Below are positions 9,126-15,969 of a stretch of 41,369 bases of DNA, one piece after another (within the stretch, counting starts at the first letter, position 1; each line of letters begins with the position of its first letter). The stretch lies in NCBI RefSeq assembly GCF_021474425.1, contig NZ_JAKEIP010000053.1, forward strand, positions 1 to 41,369, given 5' to 3'. Origin of the DNA: Streptomyces muensis. GTDB taxonomy: Bacteria > Actinomycetota > Actinomycetes > Streptomycetales > Streptomycetaceae. The translations under genes and the position numbers were made by a program. The notes beneath the pieces are model-generated. The model was not told the DNA's origin. It did no database searches and saw only the letters and a program-made list of their open reading frames with translations.

Positions 9126-9725
9126 TCAGACGGCGTTGACCAGTCGTATGTAGCGGGCCCAGTCCCAGTTCGGCCCGGGATCGGTGTGGTCCGTGCCCGG
9201 CACCTCGTAGTGCCCGATGATGTGCGCGCGGTCCTTCGTTATGCCGTGTCTGGCGCAGATGGCCGCCGTGAGCCGGGCGGACGCCTCGTACATGACGTCC
9301 GTGAAGTAGCCGGACTCGTCCACCCAGCCCTCGTGCTCGATGCCGACGCTCCGCGTGTTGTGGTCCCAGTCACCGGCGTGCCAGGCGATGTCCGACTCGC
9401 GGACGCACTGGGAGGTGTGCCCGTCGGCGGACCGGACGACGTAGTGGGCGGAGACCTTCTTCTTGGGGTTCTCGAAGAGGAACAGGGTCTTGGTGTAGGT
9501 GGTCTGTGTCATGTGGATGATCACCTGATCGACGGGGTGGATCATAGGGCGGTTCGCCGCCGTGTAGTTTGCGGCGTTCGCCGGCCGCCACTCGGCGAGC
9601 GGGTAGTCCGGTCCGGGGACGTGCGCCCCGGCTTGCCATTCGGGGAGCAGGGCGTAGGGGACGACGGCGAGGGCGGCGCCCTGGAGGAGCTGACGTCGGC
9701 TGGGGCGTCGTCTTTCACGGTTCAA
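9126..9725 (-). CDS. Secreted N-acetylmuramoyl-L-alanine amidase (amidase_2/PGRP fold)
   Basis: 199 residues. A twin-arginine signal is visible (SRRQLLQGAALAV, 9-21), with cleavage probably near residue 34. The mature part is an amidase_2/PGRP domain that cleaves the lactyl-L-Ala bond of peptidoglycan. Putative zinc ligands are His71 (VIIHMTQ), His180 and Asp182 (DHTDPGPNW, 179-187). The sequences AHYVVRSADG and IAWHAGDWDHNTRSVGIEHEG are typical of the family. The start is TTG (9723-9725); no better start is in frame before the signal peptide, and GAAAGG lies 11 bases upstream. It is directly followed on the same strand by the GAF regulator gene. Confidence 0.92.
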   Translation of the reverse strand: MNRERRRPSRRQLLQGAALAVVPYALLPEWQAGAHVPGPDYPLAEWRPANAANYTAANRPMIHPVDQVIIHMTQTTYTKTLFLFENPKKKVSAHYVVRSADGHTSQCVRESDIAWHAGDWDHNTRSVGIEHEGWVDESGYFTDVMYEASARLTAAICARHGITKDRAHIIGHYEVPGTDHTDPGPNWDWARYIRLVNAV

Positions 9726-9902
9726 GGGCGGTACTGCCTTTCGGAGTTGAGTTCAGCCGGGGGCGCCGGGCCCGTCCCCCCTTCCTGCACGCGAGGTGTC
9801 CCCGTCGCCGTGCCACGACGGTTGCGCCCCGCGTGAATCACGGTACGGCGCCAACGGGTTGGGCAGAGCGGCGAGCCGGGGTTCCGTGGACAGCCCCCCG
9901 AC

Positions 9903-9911
9903 TGTGGATAA
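9903..9911 (-). promoter_or_regulatory. DnaA-box-like site TTATCCACA
   Basis: Perfect match to the classical DnaA box on the minus strand, within a longer 13-mer GAGTTATCCACAG that recurs at 29097-29109. It lies in the 220-bp non-coding gap between the ROK regulator stop and the amidase gene. Confidence 0.5.
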
Positions 9912-9945
9912 CTCGCTCACCCACATGAGTGAACTCGGCCTGGAA

Positions 9946-11154
9946 TCAGGCGCGTTCCGCGACCGCCACCGGATCGTCCAGCACGCCGCGCACCACCGAG
10001 TGAGCGGCCCCCAGCAACGGCCCCTCGGGACCCAGCCGCGACACGGACACCGGGCAGGCGGGCCCGGCGGTGCGCCGGTCCAGCTCGGCCTCCAGCGAGG
10101 GCAGCAGCCACGGCGCCAGCCCGGCCAGCGCACCGCCCAGCACCACACTCTGCGGGTCCAGCAGATTCACCGCGCCCGTCAGCGCGATACCGAGCGCCGT
10201 TCCGGCGTCGCGCAGGGCGCGCCGTACGTCCTCGTCGCCCTCGGCGGCTCGGCCCGCGAGCAGTCCGACGCGATCCTCGCCCGGCTCCAGCCCGGCCGCA
10301 CGCAGCACCGCCTCCTCACCGGCGTACTGCTCCAGGCACCCGCGTCCCCCACAGGGGCATCCGGGCCCGTCCGGCTGGACGGGCACGTGCCCCAACTCGC
10401 CCGCGAAACCGTGCGTTCCACGCAGCAGCCCGCCGTCCACCACGACCGCCGCGCCGATGCCGATCTCCGCCGACACATGCAGGAAGTCACGCGGAGTGCC
10501 CTCGCCGAGCCAGAGTTCGGCGAGGGCGCCGAAGTTGGCCTCGTTGCCCACGGTGAGCGGGAAGTCCACGGGAAGCAGATCGCCGAGATCCCGGTCGCGC
10601 CAGTGGAGGTTCGGGGCGCGTACGACCGTACGGGCGTCCCGCGCCACCAGACCCGGCACGGCCACCGCGAGACCGGCGGGCCACAGCCCTTCGCGCTCGG
10701 CCTCGGCGACGACCTGGCGTACCAGCTCGCCGAGTTCCTCGATCACGGGCTCGGGGTCCCGGCCCCGGTTCGCGCCGTGCCGCACCGCCCTGGACCGCAC
10801 CTCGCCGCGCAGATCGACCGCGCAGACGGCGAGATGGTCGACACCGACCTCCGCCCCGATCCCGGCCGGGCCGCGCCCGCTGACGGCCAGTGCCGATCCG
10901 GGACGTCCCACCCGGCCCGGCCGCTCGGGACCGAGCTCCTCCAGGAGTCCCGAGCGGATCAGCTCGTCGACGAGGGTGGACACGGCCGCGCGGGTCAGCC
11001 CGATGCGGGAGGCGACGGCGGCACGCGAGAGCGGGCCCTCGGCGCTGACGGTGTGCATCACCTTGGCGAGGTTGCGGCGCCGCATGCCCTGCTGGGTGTT
11101 GGGCAGCGCCCGCCCCCCGCCGGTCGGGTGGGCCTCGTGCAGCGGTGCGGTCAT
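9946..11154 (-). CDS. ROK-family repressor of the xylose genes (XylR-like)
   Basis: 402 residues from the ATG at 11154. An N-terminal winged HTH (about 38-75, SRAAVASRIGLTRAAVSTLV) binds DNA. The ROK sugar-kinase-fold domain has the zinc site His256, Cys266, Cys268 and Cys273 (CPCGGRGC). The residue expected to be the catalytic Asp of ROK kinases is Glu (VGNEANFG, 202-209), which fits a regulator and not a kinase. It lies 14 bp downstream of xylulokinase and is divergent from xylose isomerase, so it probably represses both in response to xylose. Start uncertain: the ATG has GGAGG only 1 base upstream, and an in-frame TTG at 11172 overlapping the xylB stop is an alternative. Confidence 0.9.
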   Translation of the reverse strand: MTAPLHEAHPTGGGRALPNTQQGMRRRNLAKVMHTVSAEGPLSRAAVASRIGLTRAAVSTLVDELIRSGLLEELGPERPGRVGRPGSALAVSGRGPAGIGAEVGVDHLAVCAVDLRGEVRSRAVRHGANRGRDPEPVIEELGELVRQVVAEAEREGLWPAGLAVAVPGLVARDARTVVRAPNLHWRDRDLGDLLPVDFPLTVGNEANFGALAELWLGEGTPRDFLHVSAEIGIGAAVVVDGGLLRGTHGFAGELGHVPVQPDGPGCPCGGRGCLEQYAGEEAVLRAAGLEPGEDRVGLLAGRAAEGDEDVRRALRDAGTALGIALTGAVNLLDPQSVVLGGALAGLAPWLLPSLEAELDRRTAGPACPVSVSRLGPEGPLLGAAHSVVRGVLDDPVAVAERA

Positions 11155-11168
11155 GCCTCCGTCAGTCC

Positions 11169-12614
11169 TCAATGCGCCTCGGGGCTCCGCTCCAGCAGCG
11201 GGGCCGCGTCGGAGAGTACCCCGCTGATCCTGGCCAGCGTCTCCTCGTCGCGCTCCACGGCGTCGAGTACGGGCCCCCGAGTGGTGTTCCAGCGCCGGGC
11301 CACCGCCGCCGGATCCTCGCCGGTCAGCAGGCCGGCCGCCTGGGCGGCGGCGCCGAGCGCGACCAGTTCCTTGGCCTCGGGGACCTGCACCGGACGCCCC
11401 GAAAGCCGGCGTACGGTCTGCTGCCAGGCCGTGCCCCGGGCGCCGCCGCCGATCAGCAGCAGGGGCGCCGAGCGGTCCGCGTCGTCGTCCAGGACCAGGT
11501 CCAGGGCGCCGAGCAGCGCGTGCACGGCACCGTCGTAGGCGGCCTGGAGGAGCTGGCCGGCGGTCGTGTCGTGGCGCAGGCCGTGCAGGAGGCCGGAGGC
11601 GTTCGGCAGGTTCGGGGTGCGTTCGCCGTCCAGGTAGGGCAGGAGCGTGAGGCCGGTGGTGGGTTCCACGGCCTCGCGGTCGAGGCCCAGCAGGGTGGCG
11701 AGACGGTCGACGGCGAGCGTGCAGTTGAGGGTGCACGCCAGCGGCAGCCAGTCGCCGTGCGCGTCGGCGAAGCCCGCCACCGTGCCGGTCGGGTCCGTGG
11801 GGCGGCGCTTCGACACCGCGTACACCGTGCCCGACGTGCCGAGGCTGAGCACCGGCATGCCGGGACGCAGGCCGAGTCCCAGCGCGGCGGCGGCGTTGTC
11901 GCCGGTGCCCGGCGCGACCAGGGTGCCCTTGGAGAACGGCAGGTCATGGCTGTCGCGCACGGTTCCCGCCACCTCCCCGGAGCGGACCACGCGGGGCAGC
12001 ATCGCCGGGTCGAGCCCCACGCGCGCGAGGATCTCCTCGTCGTACGACTCCGTCCCCGACGCCCACCAACCCGTGCCGGAGGCGTCGCCGCGGTCGGTGG
12101 TGCCCTGTCCCGTGAGACGTTCGGTCAGGTAGTCGTGGGGGAGGCGTACCGCCTTGGTGGCCCGGACGGACTCCGGCTCGTTCTCGGCCAGCCAGGCCCA
12201 CTTCGTCACAGTGAAGGAGGCGGCCGGGACGGAGCCGGTGCGTTCGGCCCAGAACTTCGCGCCGCCCAGCTCCTCGGTCAGCCGGCGTGCCTGCGGCGCC
12301 GAGCGCACGTCGTTCCACAGCAGGGCCGGACGGACCGGCTCGCCCCGGTCGTCCAGGGTGACCAGGCCGTGCTGCTGCCCGCCGATCGACACCGCGGCGG
12401 CCTCGCGCGCCGCGTCGCCGCACTGGCGCAGCGCCTCGCACAGGGCGTCCCACCACTGGCGCGGGTCGCTCTCGCGGCCGGCTCCGGAGGACACCGTGTG
12501 CGGTGCCTGGCCGCTCGCGACGACCCGGCCCGTCGAAGCGTCGACGACCAGCGCCTTGGTGGACTGGGTGGACGTGTCCACGCCGACTACGAGCGGACCC
12601 TCGGCTGCTGACAT
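11169..12614 (-). CDS. xylB: Xylulokinase (D-xylulose kinase)
   Basis: 481-residue FGGY-family kinase that phosphorylates D-xylulose to xylulose 5-phosphate for the pentose phosphate pathway. Visible are the N-terminal phosphate loop GVDTSTQSTK (11-20), GGQQHGLV (78-85), the catalytic base Asp239 in GTGDNAAAA, LDGERTPN, and the C-terminal adenosine-binding IGGGARGTAWQQ. Length is normal. The ATG at 12614 has GGGAGAG 4 bases upstream. It is divergent from xylA across a 202-bp shared promoter region and probably co-transcribed with the ROK repressor. Confidence 0.96.
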   Translation of the reverse strand: MSAAEGPLVVGVDTSTQSTKALVVDASTGRVVASGQAPHTVSSGAGRESDPRQWWDALCEALRQCGDAAREAAAVSIGGQQHGLVTLDDRGEPVRPALLWNDVRSAPQARRLTEELGGAKFWAERTGSVPAASFTVTKWAWLAENEPESVRATKAVRLPHDYLTERLTGQGTTDRGDASGTGWWASGTESYDEEILARVGLDPAMLPRVVRSGEVAGTVRDSHDLPFSKGTLVAPGTGDNAAAALGLGLRPGMPVLSLGTSGTVYAVSKRRPTDPTGTVAGFADAHGDWLPLACTLNCTLAVDRLATLLGLDREAVEPTTGLTLLPYLDGERTPNLPNASGLLHGLRHDTTAGQLLQAAYDGAVHALLGALDLVLDDDADRSAPLLLIGGGARGTAWQQTVRRLSGRPVQVPEAKELVALGAAAQAAGLLTGEDPAAVARRWNTTRGPVLDAVERDEETLARISGVLSDAAPLLERSPEAH

Positions 12615-12816
12615 CGGGCTCTCCCTTTTTCCGCGGCTCTACGGGATCTGACCTGCTGTTTCGAGGGCGCCCGGAGTGTCGTGCACCGGACCGCACCCCG
12701 TCGGGGACATCTTGTCCCTTCCCAGGGACGCGTGGGCATACTAATTTGTAAAGCGCCATGACGAAATAGTCGTAGCGAGTCGTGCAAGCAGTCGTCAGCA
12801 AGCAAGGAGCCGCGGC
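12615..12816. promoter_or_regulatory. Divergent xylB-xylA promoter region
   Basis: 202 bp. A perfect 6-3-6 inverted repeat, GGGACA-TCT-TGTCCC, lies at 12704-12718 and is followed by a further GGGAC half-site near 12724. An AT-rich island at 12737-12772, rare in this genome, holds an imperfect inverted repeat (ACTAATTTG at 12740-12748, CGAAATAGT at 12762-12770; 7 of 9 positions pair). Both are candidate operators for the ROK repressor. AAGGAG for xylA is at 12804-12809. Exact promoter hexamers are not assigned. Confidence 0.6.
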
Positions 12817-13983
12817 ATGAGCTACCAGCCCACCCCCGAGGACAGGTTCACCTTCGGCCTGTGGACCGTCGGCTGGCAGGGGCGGGACCCCTTCGGCGAC
12901 GCCACCCGCCGTGCCCTCGACCCGGTCGAGACGGTGCGGCGCCTGGCCGAGCTCGGCGCCCACGGCGTCACCTTCCACGACGACGACCTGATTCCCTTCG
13001 GGTCCTCCGACACCGAGCGCGAGGCGCACATCAAGCGCTTCCGCGAGGCCCTCGACGCCACCGGCATGAAGGTGCCGATGGCCACCACCAACCTCTTCAC
13101 CCACCCCGCCTTCAAGGACGGCGCGTTCACCGCCAACGACCGCGACGTGCGCCGCTACGCCCTGCGCAAGACGATCCGCAACATCGACCTGGCGGTCGAG
13201 CTGGGCGCCGAGACATACGTCGCCTGGGGCGGCCGCGAGGGCGCCGAGTCCGGCGCCGCCAAGGACGTACGCGTCGCCCTGGACCGCATGAAGGAGGCCT
13301 TCGACCTCCTCGGCGAGTACGTGACCTCCCAGGGCTACGACCTGAGGTTCGCGATCGAGCCCAAGCCGAACGAGCCGCGCGGCGACATCCTGCTGCCCAC
13401 CGTCGGCCACGCGCTCGCGTTCATCGAGCGCCTGGAGCGCCCCGAGATGTACGGCGTCAACCCCGAGGTCGGCCACGAGCAGATGGCCGGGCTCAACTTC
13501 CCGCACGGCATCGCACAGGCGCTGTGGGCGGGCAAGCTCTTCCACATCGACCTCAACGGCCAGTCCGGCATCAAGTACGACCAGGACCTGCGCTTCGGTG
13601 CCGGAGACCTGCGCGCCGCGTTCTGGCTGGTCGACCTCCTGGAGAGCGCCGGATACGCCGGGCCCCGCCACTTCGACTTCAAGCCGCCGCGGACCGAGGA
13701 CCTCGACGGCGTGTGGGCGTCGGCCGCCGGCTGCATGCGCAACTACCTCATCCTCAAGGAGCGTTCGGCGGCCTTCCGGGCCGACCCGGAGGTCCAGGAC
13801 GCCCTGCGCGCCGCACGCCTGGACGAGTTGGCGCAGCCCACGGCGGCCGACGGCCTCAAGGCGCTGCTCGCCGACCGCACGGCCTTCGAGGAGTTCGACG
13901 TCGAAGGGGCCGCCGCGCGCGGGATGGCCTTCGAGCGGCTCGACCAGCTGGCCATGGACCACCTGCTGGGTGCCCGCGGCTGA
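12817..13983 (+). CDS. xylA: Xylose isomerase
   Basis: 388-residue class I xylose (glucose) isomerase converting D-xylose to D-xylulose; a cytosolic TIM-barrel tetramer needing Mg2+ or Mn2+. Family landmarks fall at the expected numbers: His54 (VTFHDDD), Glu181 and Lys183 (AIEPKPNEPR), Glu217 and His220 (PEVGHEQ). A metal-binding segment HIDLNGQSG is also present. Its length and sequence match the well-known Streptomyces glucose isomerases. The ATG has AAGGAG 7 bases upstream. It is divergent from xylB and probably controlled by the ROK repressor. Confidence 0.98.
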   Translation: MSYQPTPEDRFTFGLWTVGWQGRDPFGDATRRALDPVETVRRLAELGAHGVTFHDDDLIPFGSSDTEREAHIKRFREALDATGMKVPMATTNLFTHPAFKDGAFTANDRDVRRYALRKTIRNIDLAVELGAETYVAWGGREGAESGAAKDVRVALDRMKEAFDLLGEYVTSQGYDLRFAIEPKPNEPRGDILLPTVGHALAFIERLERPEMYGVNPEVGHEQMAGLNFPHGIAQALWAGKLFHIDLNGQSGIKYDQDLRFGAGDLRAAFWLVDLLESAGYAGPRHFDFKPPRTEDLDGVWASAAGCMRNYLILKERSAAFRADPEVQDALRAARLDELAQPTAADGLKALLADRTAFEEFDVEGAAARGMAFERLDQLAMDHLLGARG

Positions 13984-14003
13984 GTACACGCGCGCGCGTG
14001 CCC

Positions 14004-14066
14004 GACCGCGTGTGACCACCCGCTCGCCGGACGCCTCGGGCGCCGGGGATCCGGTCACACGCGGTC
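14004..14066 (+). terminator. Long-stem hairpin after xylA
   Basis: A perfect 14-bp inverted repeat, GACCGCGTGTGACC (14004-14017) and GGTCACACGCGGTC (14053-14066), with a 35-nt loop, starts 20 bp after the xylA stop. There is no T run. It is probably a terminator or an mRNA 3'-end stabiliser. Confidence 0.65.
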
Positions 14067-14082
14067 CCGGCGGTTGACCGAT

Positions 14083-14104
14083 TTCCGCGCGGAATGTTCC
14101 GGAA
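14083..14104. promoter_or_regulatory. Adjacent palindromes TTCCGCGCGGAA and TTCCGGAA
   Basis: Two perfect palindromes, TTCCGCGCGGAA (14083-14094) and TTCCGGAA (14097-14104), share TTCC/GGAA ends and are 2 bp apart. TTGACC (14074-14079) lies just upstream and could be a -35 element. They lie about 80 bp before the Pro-rich membrane protein gene and are a candidate operator. Confidence 0.4.
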
Positions 14105-14185
14105 CCATGCGATCCATGCCATGGGCCCGTATCAACTCCCGCGCGGGGGTCGCGTGCCGATCGCCACGGGGCGACCCTTGACGGT

Positions 14186-14650
14186 ATGGCCATGCCGCCC
14201 GTACCGCCTCAGCCGCCAGGACCGCCGGGTGACACGCCGCCTCCGGGCGGTGGCTTCGGACCGTCTACCGGAGGTTACGGACCCCCTCCAGCAGACAGCG
14301 GCCCACCCACATACGGTGGCTGGCCTCCGCAGGAACCGCCCGGCGGAGGCGGACCGGGGCGGCGGCGTAGTCCACTGATCATCCTGCTCGTCGTGATCGT
14401 CGCCGTCGGAGCCGTCCTGGCCGTGGTCCTGATGGCCTCGGGCAGCGACGACTCACCCGGCGAGAAACCGCCCGCCGAGAGCACGAGCAGCTCGCCCAAG
14501 CCGTCCTTCAGCATCCCGACAGAGCTCCCCACCAAGCTGCCGAGCGAACTGCCGACATCGCTTCCTTCCGGGTTCCCCACGGAACTGCCGAGCGGCCTTC
14601 CCAGCGACCTCGAATCGCTTCTCCCGTCGCTGGCGGACGAGCTGCCCTAG
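14186..14650 (+). CDS. Pro/Gly-rich single-pass membrane protein with xxLP repeats
   Basis: 154 residues of unknown function. A Pro/Gly-rich cytoplasmic N-terminus (1-58) is followed by RRR and one TM helix (about 62-84). The outer part is Ser/Pro-rich and contains seven tandem tetrapeptides of the form xxLP (112-139: TELP, TKLP, SELP, TSLP, SGFP, TELP, SGLP), probably a stalk or wall-spanning segment. There is no enzymatic domain. The start pair ATG-GCC-ATG (14186 and 14192) has no strong ribosome site; TTGACG lies right before it. The stop codon overlaps that of the convergent SWIM gene within the palindrome CTAG. Confidence 0.75.
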   Translation: MAMPPVPPQPPGPPGDTPPPGGGFGPSTGGYGPPPADSGPPTYGGWPPQEPPGGGGPGRRRSPLIILLVVIVAVGAVLAVVLMASGSDDSPGEKPPAESTSSSPKPSFSIPTELPTKLPSELPTSLPSGFPTELPSGLPSDLESLLPSLADELP

Positions 14651-15969
14651 CCGCAGCCCGGCTCCTCCGAGGCCGTAACCCCCGCCGAGGCCAGTGCGGT
14701 TGCCGGATCCTGCGCAGGGCCTCCTGCGGGCACCCAGCGGCTCCGCTCCCTGCGGTACGGCCACCACCGCCCGTCCCGCCCCAGGCGCAGTTGCCGCTGT
14801 GCTCCGACGACCGTCCACCGGTTGCCCTTCGCCCGCAGCGACGGCCGTTCGTCCGCGTCCCAGGTGGTCTCCAGGGCGGCACGCGCGCGTGCGAGCGTCT
14901 CGCCCTCCACGGTCCACTCCTCGTCCAGTACGGACAGCGCGGCGACACCTCCCAGATGCCAGGCGCGTACGGCGATCTCCAGCCCTTCCCGGCCACGTCC
15001 CGATCCCTCGGCCAGCCGCTCCGCCACGCCGGCGACGGGGGAGTCGCCGACGAGGGAGTCGCCGTCGGGGGAGCCGGCGGCGAGGCGTACCGCGTCCTGA
15101 CCTATCGTCAACTCCGCTTCGACAGCGTGCTGTTCATGACCCGATCGCAAGGCTTCCGTGAGCATGCGGTGTGCCGCCGCAGCGGTCCGGGCGGCCAGGA
15201 ACTCCAGCGCGGCCGGGGCGACGCCGGGCTCGGGAGGCGTCTCGGTGTCCAGGGACGGCGGCAGTCCAGGCCCGGCGGGCAGCTGGGGCACAGCGGGCAG
15301 CGGTGGCAGGATCTCGCCGGTCGCATACGCCTCCTCGGCGTCCACGCCTTCGGCCTCGGCCGCCGCGGACCGTTCGGACGGTGGGCCGGCGGGTGCCGTG
15401 CCGCGGGCCTGGAGGTCGTCCAGGAGGCCGCGTTCGCCCCGTCCGCGCATCAGCAGCAGCACGAAGGGGTCCTGGTCCACCAGGCGTGCCATCTGGTAGC
15501 AGAGGGCAGCCGTGTGCCCGCAGTGGTCCCAGGCGCCGCAGCCGCACTCCGGATCCAGATCGCCCATGCCCGGCAGCAGTTCGATGCCCGTGGCCGCCGC
15601 GTCCTCCACCAGGTGCGGAGGCATCTCGCGGTCCAGCAGCGCGGCGACGTGCCCGGCCCGCTCGACAGCCATGTCCAGGAAGCGGTCCCACTGCTCGCCG
15701 GTCAGCTCCTCCAGCAGCACGTCGGCCCGGTGCGCCGTACGGTCGCGGCCCTGTACGACGGCCGTGATACGCCCCGGACGCACCGACACCGCGCCGACAG
15801 CGCCCGCGCGCGCGAGTCTGCGGCCCGCCTTGAGCTGCCCGGAGTCCAGCGCCGTCTCCTCCAGCGCCTTCAGCCAGGCCTGACCCCACCACGTCCGCGC
15901 GAACCCGCGCCCGTGCGCGGGCGGCAGCGCGGCGAACGTGCGCTCCATGTCACCGTCGTGTCCAGTCAT
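14647..15969 (-). CDS. SWIM zinc-finger protein, partner of the SNF2 helicase
   Basis: 440 residues from the ATG at 15969, which overlaps the helicase stop as ATGA, so the two are translationally coupled. A SWIM zinc finger with CxCx5CxH spacing (Cys142, Cys144, Cys150, His152, in CGCGAWDHCGH) marks the middle. The N-terminus (FARTWWGQAWLKALEE, about 23-38) and the C-terminal WWPYRRERSRWVP segment are typical of the actinobacterial SWIM proteins found next to SNF2 ATPases. SWIM domains bind DNA or protein, so it is probably the targeting subunit. An open frame continues upstream to 16203, but this lies inside the helicase gene and is not coding. Confidence 0.9.
   Translation of the reverse strand: MTGHDGDMERTFAALPPAHGRGFARTWWGQAWLKALEETALDSGQLKAGRRLARAGAVGAVSVRPGRITAVVQGRDRTAHRADVLLEELTGEQWDRFLDMAVERAGHVAALLDREMPPHLVEDAAATGIELLPGMGDLDPECGCGAWDHCGHTAALCYQMARLVDQDPFVLLLMRGRGERGLLDDLQARGTAPAGPPSERSAAAEAEGVDAEEAYATGEILPPLPAVPQLPAGPGLPPSLDTETPPEPGVAPAALEFLAARTAAAAHRMLTEALRSGHEQHAVEAELTIGQDAVRLAAGSPDGDSLVGDSPVAGVAERLAEGSGRGREGLEIAVRAWHLGGVAALSVLDEEWTVEGETLARARAALETTWDADERPSLRAKGNRWTVVGAQRQLRLGRDGRWWPYRRERSRWVPAGGPAQDPATALASAGVTASEEPGCG

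Noticed and set aside
11944..14193. A 749-codon minus-strand frame opposite xylA.
   Set aside because: It covers xylA, whose catalytic residues fall exactly where expected; the antisense product has no domain likeness.
14665..14680. TAA on the plus strand within the SWIM gene, considered as a TTA codon.
   Set aside because: It is out of frame; the codons read GTT ACG. Similar out-of-frame cases at about 20231, 28245, 30589 and 32776 were also dismissed.
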